Assembly: GCA_001899175.1 (NCBI GenBank)
Contig: MKVH01000003.1
Location: forward strand, 144,690-208,689
Reading direction: 5' to 3'
Source: Candidatus Kapaibacterium thiocyanatum
GTDB taxonomy: Bacteria; Bacteroidota; Ignavibacteria; Kapaibacteriales; Kapaibacteriaceae
Length of the DNA stretch: 64,000 bases
This document shows, piece after piece, positions 37,113 to 45,923 of this stretch (within the stretch, counting starts at the first letter, position 1; each line of letters begins with the position of its first letter). Under the pieces are notes generated by a model that worked only from the letters and a program-made list of their open reading frames with translations, was not told the origin of the DNA and did no database searches. Made by a program: the position numbers and the translations under genes.

Positions 37113-38660
37113 ATGGCAATGCTTGACCCGTACGTCGGGCCATGGACGAGGCGAGAGGCGGCACACCTGCTTCGACGCTCATGTTTCGGAGCGACATCCG
37201 CCGAGATCGACAGGGCTGTGACGGATGGTCTGCCGGCCACGCTCGCCACGATGATCGCGCCGCTGCCGGCGCCGGTTCCGCCTGTCGACCCGAGAACCGG
37301 CCAGACCTACGTGACAGGGACCTACGACCAGATGATGTCCGCCTATTACAATCGCGTCACCAAGGCCTGGTGGATCGAGCGTATGCTCCTGCAGCCCGTT
37401 TCGTTGCAGGAGAAGCTCGTGCTCTTCTGGATGAACCACTTCGTGACGGAGATGGAGGCGGTCCAGAACCCGCAGTACTGCTATGCCATCCAGGACTATC
37501 TCCGCATCAACGCATTCGGCAATTTCAAGCACATGGTGAGGGACATCACGCTGATGCCTGCCATGCTTCGCTACCTGAACGGAAACACGAACACCGTCGG
37601 CAACCCTAACGAGAACTATGCCCGTGAGCTGCAGGAGCTGTTCACGATCGGCAAGGGGGCCGAAGTCGGTCCGGGAGATTACACGAACTACACCGAGCAG
37701 GACGTTCGCGAAGCTGCCCGCGTTCTCACGGGCTGGCGGGACGCACGGCTCACCGGTGAGACGACGTTCAACTTCCGTCAGCACGATACTGGGGACAAAC
37801 GGTTCTCCGGAGCTTACGGAAACCGGACGATTGCAGGCCGTTCCGGCGCCGATGCGGGAACGGCGGAGCTGAACGACCTCGTCGACATGATCTTCGACCA
37901 GGACGAGACGTCACGCTACGTGATCAGGCGCCTGTATCGCTGGTTCGTAAACTCCGATATCGATGACGATATCGAACGTGAGGTGATACGTCCGCTCGCA
38001 CTGACGTTCCGTCAGAACGGCTTCGTCGTCGGACCGATTCTACGGACGCTGTTCGCGAGCACGCACTTCCACGACGATGCCATGCATGGCTGTGCGCTCA
38101 AGAGTCCTGCCGATTTCATCATCGGCCTCCTGAGATCTATCGGATCCTACGCATTGCCGACGGATGCACTCCAGCGGTACCAGTTCTGCAACAACATCGT
38201 CACGGCGCTCGCCGCACAGCAGATGGATCCGGGCAGCCCGCCGAACGTCGCCGGGTGGCCGGCCTACTATCAGGTGCCGGACTACTACCGCATATGGCTG
38301 AATACGGCGACGCTTCCGCTCCGCAATGGATACACCGATCAACTCATCATCGGCAGAAGGGGCGGGCTGGGGCTGTTCGACAGCATCGCCTATGTCAGGT
38401 CCATTCCCGATGCGAACGATCCATACCTTCTCGTCGATGAAGTCAACATGCGGCTGTTCGCCGTCGAGTTTACGGACGAACGTCGTACGGCACTCGTCAA
38501 GGACGTGCTGCAGAACGGTGCCCCGGACTATGAGTGGACGACGGAATGGGAGGGCTTCCTTGCCGATCCCGACAATGCGATGATGCGCAGCAGGATGAAG
38601 ACGAAGCTCGACGGCCTGTTCCGCTATCTCTTCCGTATGGCCGAATTCCAGTTGCTCTGA
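37113..38660 (+). CDS. DUF1800 protein
   Basis: A 515-residue DUF1800 family protein. It begins WTRREAAHLLRRSCFGAT, the family opening, and contains FWMNHFVTE, NENYARELQELFTIG, VREAARVLTGWRDA and FLADPDNAM. Function unestablished, although DUF1800 genes are regularly followed by a DUF1501 gene, as here (20-base gap). No signal peptide is visible. The ATG at 37113 has a strong GGAGGGAGAGG site. The pair may form one export- or surface-related unit. Confidence 0.9.
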   Translation: MAMLDPYVGPWTRREAAHLLRRSCFGATSAEIDRAVTDGLPATLATMIAPLPAPVPPVDPRTGQTYVTGTYDQMMSAYYNRVTKAWWIERMLLQPVSLQEKLVLFWMNHFVTEMEAVQNPQYCYAIQDYLRINAFGNFKHMVRDITLMPAMLRYLNGNTNTVGNPNENYARELQELFTIGKGAEVGPGDYTNYTEQDVREAARVLTGWRDARLTGETTFNFRQHDTGDKRFSGAYGNRTIAGRSGADAGTAELNDLVDMIFDQDETSRYVIRRLYRWFVNSDIDDDIEREVIRPLALTFRQNGFVVGPILRTLFASTHFHDDAMHGCALKSPADFIIGLLRSIGSYALPTDALQRYQFCNNIVTALAAQQMDPGSPPNVAGWPAYYQVPDYYRIWLNTATLPLRNGYTDQLIIGRRGGLGLFDSIAYVRSIPDANDPYLLVDEVNMRLFAVEFTDERRTALVKDVLQNGAPDYEWTTEWEGFLADPDNAMMRSRMKTKLDGLFRYLFRMAEFQLL

Positions 38661-38680
38661 TGTACTACAAGGAAACGAAC

Positions 38681-40255
38681 ATGAATCGCAGAACCTTCCT
38701 TGCACGTTCCACCGGAGCGATGGCGCTTCCGATGCTGCTCAACGGCCTGCCGGTCAAGGCCTTCGATGGACCGGTCCTGCATCGGTTACTGAACGGCGGT
38801 GAGGAAACGGACCACGTCCTCGTGCTCGTACAGCTCATCGGCGGCAACGACGGACTGAATACCGTGCTTCCGCTGGATCAATATGATGCGTACACGAGAC
38901 TGCGTTCCAACATCGCCATTCCCGAATCGGCGGCACTCAAGCTTACCGATACGACGGCTCTTCATCCCGTGATGACGGGACTGCGGGACCTTTTCCAGGA
39001 GAAGAAGGTCGCCCTCGTCCAGGGAGTGGGATATCCCAATCCGAATCTCTCGCACTTCCGTTCGACGGACATCTGGATGTCGGGCAGCGACGCCGACAAG
39101 GTCGTCGCCAACGGCTGGCTCGGCCGGTATCTCGGTGGATCCTATCCCGACTATCCTGCAGGCTATCCGAATGCGTCGACGCCGGATCCCCTGGCCATCC
39201 AGATATCGGCAGTCGTGTCGCTGGCACTGACCGGACTCAACCAGCAGTCCATGGGCATCGCGCTGCAGGATCCGCAGACATTCTACCAGCTCGTGAGCGG
39301 TACCGAGGCGCCGGGCAGTGATCTCCCCTCCGAGCCGTATGCACGCACGAACGTGGAATACGTACGCCAGGTACAATCCCAGTCCATGGCCTACTCCACC
39401 GTCATCAAGGCCGCTGCGGACAAGGCGCAGAACAAGGTCGAATATCCGTCGCAGAATCAGCTCGCGAGCCAGTTGCAGATCGTCGCACGCATGATCGCCG
39501 GAGGGTTGAAGACGCGTGTGTACGTGGTGACGCTCGGCGGCTTCGATACCCATGCCGCACAGGTGGTGGATGGAGCGACGACCACGGGCACGCATGCGAC
39601 GCTGCTTACCACCGTCTCCGACGCCATGACGGCATTCCAGCGCGACATCGAAGCGCTCGGTGTCCAGGATCGTGTCGTGTCGATGACCTTCAGTGAATTC
39701 GGCCGCCGCGTGGCATCCAACCTCAGTCTCGGAACGGATCACGGAACGGCGGCACCGATGTTCGTCGTGGGCGCGCCGGTGCAGGACGGTATCGTCGGTG
39801 TCAATCCGGATCTCGGCGATCTCGACAACGACAATCTCAAGATGCAGATCGACTTCCGGCAGGTCTACGCCTCCGTACTGGAGCAATGGTTCGGCGCCGA
39901 TCCTGCTGCGGTGCGGTCCATTCTCTTCCACGATTTCGCGACGGTGCCCATCATCCGCCGCATGCCGACGTCCGTCGACGACGTATCGTCATCCGCCTTC
40001 GGTATCAATGCCATCGCCCCCAATCCCGTCCGTGGCACGGCGAACATCCGCTATCTCGTCAACGAGGCGATGGACATGCATCTCGCCGTCTACGACAATC
40101 TCGGCTTCCACGTGGCAACGCTCGTGAAGGGATATGTGGCGCCGGGATCGTACACCGTTCCTTTCCATGCTGAGGGTCTTCCCTCGGGCAGCTATCTCGT
40201 CCGGATGGGCTATGGTGACAGATACAGGACATGGCCGCTCGTCGTCGTGAAGTGA
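38681..40255 (+). CDS. DUF1501 protein with Tat-like signal and T9SS-type C-terminus
   Basis: A 524-residue DUF1501 (sulfatase-like alkaline-phosphatase-superfamily) protein. The N-terminus MNRRTFLARSTGAMALPML has a twin-arginine RRTFL motif and a hydrophobic stretch, so folded export is likely. Core motifs: VQLIGGNDGLNTVLPLDQYDAY, VALVQGVGYPNPNLSHFRSTDIWMSG, VVTLGGFDTHAAQ, and GTDHGTAAPMFVVG. The last ~80 residues (NAIAPNPVRGTANIRY...LPSGSYLVRM) resemble a T9SS sorting domain. It starts 20 bases after DUF1800 with AAGGAAAC upstream. Enzymatic activity has not been shown for the family. Confidence 0.9.
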   Translation: MNRRTFLARSTGAMALPMLLNGLPVKAFDGPVLHRLLNGGEETDHVLVLVQLIGGNDGLNTVLPLDQYDAYTRLRSNIAIPESAALKLTDTTALHPVMTGLRDLFQEKKVALVQGVGYPNPNLSHFRSTDIWMSGSDADKVVANGWLGRYLGGSYPDYPAGYPNASTPDPLAIQISAVVSLALTGLNQQSMGIALQDPQTFYQLVSGTEAPGSDLPSEPYARTNVEYVRQVQSQSMAYSTVIKAAADKAQNKVEYPSQNQLASQLQIVARMIAGGLKTRVYVVTLGGFDTHAAQVVDGATTTGTHATLLTTVSDAMTAFQRDIEALGVQDRVVSMTFSEFGRRVASNLSLGTDHGTAAPMFVVGAPVQDGIVGVNPDLGDLDNDNLKMQIDFRQVYASVLEQWFGADPAAVRSILFHDFATVPIIRRMPTSVDDVSSSAFGINAIAPNPVRGTANIRYLVNEAMDMHLAVYDNLGFHVATLVKGYVAPGSYTVPFHAEGLPSGSYLVRMGYGDRYRTWPLVVVK

Positions 40256-40401
40256 CGGCATCGGTCATGGAACGGAAGTCCGGCCAGGGAAGACGATCTG
40301 CCGGGCCGTGAACGCCGATCGATGTTCCGGATCGGGCATCGCCGTCCCACGTGCGTGTGCAAGCGGGATGGATCGTCATGCATCCATAACGTCGGTCGGC
40401 C

Positions 40402-40845
40402 TCATGCCGTTTCCACCAGCTTTCTGAGCAGTTCGAGCGAATTGACCCAGGCCCCCTTGCTGATCTCGAAATTATCGCGCTTCTCCACTTCCGACATCAG
40501 CAGCTCATGATAGCCACGTTCGCTGAGAGCCAGCAGCGTCTTTCCGTTGCGTTGGGATAACTGGAAGCTCACGATGACCGAGTTGCCCTGCCCGGGTACC
40601 GTATCGGCCTCGAACGGCGCGTATCGGAACGAGAATCGTGAGGGGCGCCTGGCCTCCTCGACGATACCGTGGTAGACGCCGTGTTCATCCCAGCGGAAGC
40701 GGATCCTGCCGCCGGGCTGCGGGTCGATATCGGCTCCGCCGAAGGCGTACCACGCCGTCACGTCTTCCGGCGTCGTGATCATCGTCCATATCCGCTCCGC
40801 CGGTGCCGGGAGCAGGACTTCCAGTTCTATGGTGTTGTCGGTCAT
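40402..40845 (-). CDS. SRPBCC/AHSA1-like protein
   Basis: A 147-residue START-like (SRPBCC) protein: IELEVLLPAPAERIWTMITTPEDVTAWYAFG, RFRWDEHGVYHGIVEEA, and a C-terminal helix KGAWVNSLELLRKLVETA. The AHSA1 subgroup binds hydrophobic ligands or acts near Hsp90; in bacteria the role is usually unknown. Cytoplasmic, transcribed alone, convergent with the DUF1501 gene across a 146-base gap in which I see no clear terminator. Confidence 0.85.
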   Translation of the reverse strand: MTDNTIELEVLLPAPAERIWTMITTPEDVTAWYAFGGADIDPQPGGRIRFRWDEHGVYHGIVEEARRPSRFSFRYAPFEADTVPGQGNSVIVSFQLSQRNGKTLLALSERGYHELLMSEVEKRDNFEISKGAWVNSLELLRKLVETA

Positions 40846-41148
40846 GAGGTGGTCTCCGGTTGTAGCGTCCGTAGGGATCGTAGTCCGTACCTCATAGGGT
40901 ACGGATGTGGTGTGGATCGGATTGTGGTCGATAAGGATGCTTTTTCCGTTGATAGGTTACCGGAAATCATTGACGAACCGTTCCGCATCGTCCGGGAACC
41001 GGTCCGTCCTCCATGTCCGGAAGCATGATGACGGCAGGTGGCGATGTCGAGTGTCGTACTCGTGCGGTAGGGTTATCGTGTCGAGGATAATAACTTCGCA
41101 GGCTTGGAAACAGTTTAGAGCCGGTATATCCATTCCGTTCGGTAGTTC
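40846..41148. other. Intergenic region upstream of the TraB/GumN gene, with a hairpin
   Basis: No gene is seen in this 303-base divergent gap. It holds a perfect 7-bp inverted repeat CCGTACC/GGTACGG with a 6-base loop (40885-40904) and no T-run, closer to an operator or mRNA hairpin than a terminator. TAACTTCG (41091-41098), one base off TAnnTTTG, is a possible -7 element for the TraB gene. Confidence 0.5.
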
Positions 41149-44100
41149 ATGACACGTCGTTCCGTCATCGTATCGATTGTTCTTCTCACAGCCTTCATCC
41201 TCGCCGATAGCGTCGGTCTCGGGCAGGAACGGAAGGATCCTTCGCGTCATCGCCTGCTCTGGCGGATCACCGGACCGGGCGCGGTCGGCACCTCGTATCT
41301 CTTCGGTACCATGCACGTGCGTGACGAACGGGCCTTCGCCTTCGGCGATTCCGTGCTTCCCGCCCTGCGCAGGTGCAGTGCCTTCGCGATGGAAGTGGAT
41401 ATGGATTCAGTGCAGAACGCTATGATGGAGGGGCAGTTCGAGGGCACAGATGACAGTTCGGCTACCAGCGTGAAGGAGAGAATACGCGCGTGGGCACGCG
41501 ATGCCATTCTGATGACACCGCAGGACAAACGTATCGAGACGGTCTTCGATAACATCACGATCGGCCGGAAGCCGATGCCGTTGCATCGTGATGACTATCT
41601 CCTGCATCTGGATCTCTATCTGGAGCGAATGGCGAAGGCGGAAGGGAAAGCGTGCCACGGTCTGGAGAACGTTGCTACCGTGCGTTCCTACCTGTCGGTC
41701 CTGTTTGAAGGCCCAAGCGCGGACTCTACGTTTACCGTCACGAACAATAGGGAAATGGCGGATCGGCAACTGCGCACGCTGGCACTGTACGAGCAAGGTG
41801 ATGTCGAAGGACTGTATGTCAACATGGGGATCGCTACATCCTCTGCATATATGGACGCCATCATCCATCGGCGCAACGAAGGAATGATCGGTCGCATTAC
41901 CGGACTGTTGAAGGAGGAATCGACGTTCATCGCAGTCGGGGCCGCGCATCTGTGGGGGGAACGGGGACTCGTTGCACTGCTTCGCAAACGGGGATTCACG
42001 GTCGAGCCGGTTGTGCAGACGTTCCAGGATTCCCTACCACCAAGAAATCCTCCGTTCATGCCATATGGGACGCACGTCTTCAGGACGACGGACTCCATTC
42101 TCTCCTTCATATCGCCGATTCCATTGCAACAGGCGCCGGCGCTGGTCAGGGAGGCCACACTTTCCCAATTGCCGATGGACGGTGAGATGTTCGTCGGTGC
42201 AGATGCAGCCAGACAGGAATCCGTATCGATCATACACCTTACTGGCCTGATGCATCAGGCGAACAGCGACAATACGAGCATGTTCGGCGACATCGTCGAA
42301 GGACTATCGACCGATGTCGATACTGTACTATCCGCCCAAGAGAGGATCATCGCTGGCAAGGGCGTATTTCTTGTCAATGCCATCAGGAAGAAGATCCAGT
42401 TGACGATGCTGGTCGTCAAGACCGAGTCCACGATGTCCCTCATCATTCTCACGCAACGGGACAGGGATACATCCCTGCTGGACTATATCGAGCAATCGTT
42501 GACGATAGGCGAATCGATGCGGATCGATGAAACCTGGGAGGTATACACTGACGATACCCTCGGATTCTCGGTCGACATGCCGAAGGCGGCCGTCACTCGG
42601 GAATCGAAGGATTCCGAGGCGAACATCCGCAAGCTATGGCAGCGAATGTATACGGAAGGCAGCGGTGCAAGTACTCTCATGGTCCAGATCATGGATCTCA
42701 TGCCGGGCTACGTCTGGTCGAACGAACCGTTCAGGACCATTCCTGACATCATGGCTACGGCCATGGGTGCGGAGGTCACGGATACGGTGTATGACGAGCT
42801 GCAAGGCTATCCACATTGCATGGCGACATTGACCAAGAAAGGAGAGGTGGCCTGCATTCTCCACCTCGTCGTTCGGGATGGAAGGATGTATCTATTGCTC
42901 GGTAACTGGATGGCCGAACATGGGAAGGCATCGGTCGACCGGTTCGTCGCATCGTTCAAACTCCGTCCATTTCGGCGAGTTCAACACTGGCCGATCACGG
43001 CATGCATGGATTCGACCTTGATGCTTCCGTTGCCGACGCATACGTCGGGTCCGGAGGCCGAGCATCGTGAAGTTATTGGCCGAACGATCGGTATATATCG
43101 TCAGGACACCATTTCGAACGTCATGTGGTTCGTCGGACGGGTGATACTTCCGGAGTATCAGACGTTCGATGGATCCACCGATGCAGCGATGGATACGATC
43201 CTTGCAAGAGCCGGTCTGATCGATTCGATGACGGTGGTCGACACGACGATCGTGGACGGTGTCGTTCGTATTCGGGAAATACACAGGCGCCTGGATCGGG
43301 GATTCGGCATGTCCGTGCAGAGGACGTTCTTCTGCGGAACGGAGCTGTACGTGCTGTCGTCGCTGATCACCATGCCAACGTACCGCGATAGGCGACTCTG
43401 GTCGGCCCCGTTCGACGAAATGACATGTCGGTGCTCGATCGATACCACCACGCGATTCACATCGATGGCCGATCGATTATTCGCCGACGTAGTGTCGGAT
43501 GACAGCATTCGCAAGGATCGTGCGATGGAATACCTGCGGATGTCGAGAATGAATCCATCCGACTACGATATCTACATGGCACGGTATCGGTCGTGGATGA
43601 AGGATCGGAGGGATTCATATGTCGATGCGAAGGACTATGTACTCACCGATCTCTTTCGTCATGATGACGTTCGTACGAGAAGACTGCTACTCGCACTGGC
43701 CGATAGTACGAACGACGCACAGACGCGGGCCGATATTCACAATGATGTCATCTCGTATCGTGATATCGCGTCAACCGAACTGCTCGATTCGTTGGTCGGC
43801 AGCGGCACGGTACCGGATACGACGTGGTCGCTCGACCTCTTCAGGTGGATGCTGATGGATTCCATCTTGATCGACCCGCTCGCCAGGGTTGCGGATCGAT
43901 ACTATCTGCGGCCGAAACTCCGGGATCTGTATCTCATGACGAAGGGAATTCAGTATGAGACGGAGAGGGTGTTACCCGACAGGGACAAGGCGTGTATCAA
44001 CAAGGTCGAACGTATTCTGACGACGGTCATGCAGGAAATGGACAAACCGCCTGTCATGACGTCGATGCGGGAGATGCGCCGACAGTACAGCACAATGGTC

Positions 44101-44751
44101 AACAGTCTTTCTCTTCTTTGGTATCATCGTCATGATAAGAAGGTCATTGGGCTCATGAGATCGTTGATCATGAACCCGCATCAGGATGTGGGACTGGAAG
44201 CGATACGGAATCTCGCGACGGCAGGACAACGCCTCGACACACGCAGCATCCGGCGGTTCTTCGCCGATGCCGGTAGAAGGATGTCCATGCTGCGTTTGTG
44301 CGACAGTACCCGCAGCATATCCGCCGTTCCGAAATCGGTCCTTACCGATACATCATTGATGGAAGCGCTCATCGTCGAGGAAGTGCAGCGTGTATCGCAA
44401 GAGCCATACGGTGAAGATACCTACGATGAGACGGTGCCACTTTTCGGCGAGAAAGGCTACCGCCAGCCATCATCCATCGTCGTCAAGGACTATCAGGAAG
44501 AGAATCCGGACTATCGTGGCCGCTGGATACTCGTGAAGTTCAGAACGAATCTGCCGTACGGACCCGACGTCTGGTACGCTGGTATCGCCGGTCCGTTCTT
44601 TCCGGATATGCGCGGCCATATCGGAAAACTGTCGTTCGTGACGAAGTACGATGTATTCGACGACTACGATGCCGACGAACATGCCAGACTGCTGATGGAA
44701 TGGAAGGTGGAACAGGACTCGTATGAGTATGAAGATGCCGCCGATGAGTGA
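41149..44751 (+). CDS. Giant TraB/GumN-domain protein with long C-terminal extension
   Basis: A 1200-residue protein with an N-terminal signal-like segment (VIVSIVLLTAFILADSVG). Residues about 35-285 form a TraB/GumN (TIKI-like) domain with both GxxH motifs: LFGTMHVRDERAF (53-56) and VGAAHLWGERG (about 264). Known relatives include secreted metalloproteases and pheromone-shutdown proteins. The remaining ~900 residues match nothing I recognise. They contain two related modules beginning DDTLGFSVDMPKAAV and a similar unit near residue 640, then a helical Asp/Arg-rich part that may be HEAT-like. Normal family length is about 300, so this is an unusual extension. Confidence 0.75.
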   Translation: MTRRSVIVSIVLLTAFILADSVGLGQERKDPSRHRLLWRITGPGAVGTSYLFGTMHVRDERAFAFGDSVLPALRRCSAFAMEVDMDSVQNAMMEGQFEGTDDSSATSVKERIRAWARDAILMTPQDKRIETVFDNITIGRKPMPLHRDDYLLHLDLYLERMAKAEGKACHGLENVATVRSYLSVLFEGPSADSTFTVTNNREMADRQLRTLALYEQGDVEGLYVNMGIATSSAYMDAIIHRRNEGMIGRITGLLKEESTFIAVGAAHLWGERGLVALLRKRGFTVEPVVQTFQDSLPPRNPPFMPYGTHVFRTTDSILSFISPIPLQQAPALVREATLSQLPMDGEMFVGADAARQESVSIIHLTGLMHQANSDNTSMFGDIVEGLSTDVDTVLSAQERIIAGKGVFLVNAIRKKIQLTMLVVKTESTMSLIILTQRDRDTSLLDYIEQSLTIGESMRIDETWEVYTDDTLGFSVDMPKAAVTRESKDSEANIRKLWQRMYTEGSGASTLMVQIMDLMPGYVWSNEPFRTIPDIMATAMGAEVTDTVYDELQGYPHCMATLTKKGEVACILHLVVRDGRMYLLLGNWMAEHGKASVDRFVASFKLRPFRRVQHWPITACMDSTLMLPLPTHTSGPEAEHREVIGRTIGIYRQDTISNVMWFVGRVILPEYQTFDGSTDAAMDTILARAGLIDSMTVVDTTIVDGVVRIREIHRRLDRGFGMSVQRTFFCGTELYVLSSLITMPTYRDRRLWSAPFDEMTCRCSIDTTTRFTSMADRLFADVVSDDSIRKDRAMEYLRMSRMNPSDYDIYMARYRSWMKDRRDSYVDAKDYVLTDLFRHDDVRTRRLLLALADSTNDAQTRADIHNDVISYRDIASTELLDSLVGSGTVPDTTWSLDLFRWMLMDSILIDPLARVADRYYLRPKLRDLYLMTKGIQYETERVLPDRDKACINKVERILTTVMQEMDKPPVMTSMREMRRQYSTMVNSLSLLWYHRHDKKVIGLMRSLIMNPHQDVGLEAIRNLATAGQRLDTRSIRRFFADAGRRMSMLRLCDSTRSISAVPKSVLTDTSLMEALIVEEVQRVSQEPYGEDTYDETVPLFGEKGYRQPSSIVVKDYQEENPDYRGRWILVKFRTNLPYGPDVWYAGIAGPFFPDMRGHIGKLSFVTKYDVFDDYDADEHARLLMEWKVEQDSYEYEDAADE

Positions 44752-44825
44752 CACCACGTTGTAACCGCCCCGCCATCCTGCGTGTCCGAGGGAATGAACA
44801 TCCATCCTTCACCTCGGAGGTCGTC

Positions 44826-45608
44826 ATGGGCGCACGTTCTCACTACGCTGCCGGACGCTGGCATGCGAACGATCGTCTTGCGGGCAGGGCATATTCGATG
44901 ACACTCGGTCTGGTGGGTACTGCCGCCATCGTCGTCTACACTGCCGCGATGCTGTTCCACGAAGAGATCGTCGGAGTCATCGTACCGATGCTGCCGAGTA
45001 CGATCGATGCACGGACCTACTACATCTCCCTGCCGATGCCACCCGATCCGGTTGCGAGTGCAGGAGCACGGACTGCAGAATCCATCCCGGCGAAGACGAC
45101 GAACGGTAGTCGCCCGGTACCTGTCGCTGATCCGGACGTGACGATCACGAAGACCCTGATTCCGCCCAGGACACCCGGAACCATCATCGACAACGGCAGT
45201 AGCTCCACAGTGGGAAATGGAAACGGCAGTGGTAACGGTAACGGAGCCGGTAATGGTACCGGAAATGGTGGCGGTGGCGGAACGACGCAGACCGTGACGC
45301 CGACGATCCCCGACGATGGAGAAATATCGTTCGCGGAGGAAGAGCCGGTCTTCGACTATGATGTTCTGAGACGGTCCGTGGTCTATCCGGAAATGGCACG
45401 CAGGAATGGTGTCGAAGGAACGGTCGTCGTCAAGGTCTATGTCGACGAACAGGGACATGTGCGAGACGTCAGGGTCCATCAATCGGACCATGCGCTGCTC
45501 AACGACGCCGCCCTGCGGGGAGTTCGGGGCATCACGTTCAAGCCCGGGCGTCAGAACGGTCAGGCCGTCGGGTGCTGGCTCTACATTCCGGTACGATTCA
45601 CGTTGTGA
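44826..45608 (+). CDS. TonB-domain energy-transducer protein with Gly/Asn-rich linker
   Basis: A 260-residue inner-membrane protein. The ATG at 44826 follows CTCGGAGG. After a short basic N-terminus one TM helix occurs (about residues 24-46), then a Pro/Thr-rich periplasmic linker with a Gly-Asn repeat block (45213-45283), and a C-terminal TonB domain (YPEMARRNGVEGTVVVKVYVDEQGHVRDV...GITFKPGRQNGQAVGCWLYIPVRF). It would carry proton-motive energy to outer-membrane receptors such as the one at 2431-4863. No exbB/exbD genes are adjacent. Confidence 0.85.
   Translation: MGARSHYAAGRWHANDRLAGRAYSMTLGLVGTAAIVVYTAAMLFHEEIVGVIVPMLPSTIDARTYYISLPMPPDPVASAGARTAESIPAKTTNGSRPVPVADPDVTITKTLIPPRTPGTIIDNGSSSTVGNGNGSGNGNGAGNGTGNGGGGGTTQTVTPTIPDDGEISFAEEEPVFDYDVLRRSVVYPEMARRNGVEGTVVVKVYVDEQGHVRDVRVHQSDHALLNDAALRGVRGITFKPGRQNGQAVGCWLYIPVRFTL
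45213..45283 (+). repeat. Low-complexity Gly/Asn codon repeat in the TonB linker
   Basis: A run of GGN-AAY-type codons encodes GNGNGSGNGNGAGNGTGNGG. It is an imprecise coding repeat forming a flexible periplasmic linker, prone to length variation by slippage. Confidence 0.7.
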
Positions 45609-45923
45609 TCGTTCGGGCGGTCCCTCATGTCGCTGCATATCACGAACGGATAGCGATGCGGTATCGTATGGTGTCTCGAATGCCGTTCCATGCGGAAGTG
45701 AATGCGGTGGTTCATCCTGCGCGACCGACAGTCGAAACCGGAATGCCGGTAGATTGTCGTTCATGATGTGCAACCCGGCGGTGCCGTCATGCGTATCTCG
45801 CCGTTTTCCTGCGCCGACTACCGGCGAAAAACCCGGAATAGTTTCCATCGCGGAACGGACATCGTCCCGTCCGGAATAGGATAGACTACCAGTAGATTGC
45901 GCGCTGAATGCGCGGAGTGGAGA
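45609..45923 (+). other. Intergenic region between the TonB gene and the kelch/ASH gene
   Basis: I see no credible gene in this 315-base stretch. TAGATTGC at 45893-45900, a degenerate -7-like element, lies 23 nt before the kelch/ASH start and could mark that operon's promoter. A small CGCGC/GCGCG inverted repeat overlaps the region just after it. No strong terminator was found for the TonB gene. Confidence 0.4.

Noticed and set aside
45213-45283. CRISPR or tandem DNA repeat
   Set aside because: The repeat is at the codon level (Gly-Asn) inside the TonB linker, with no spacer-like pattern.
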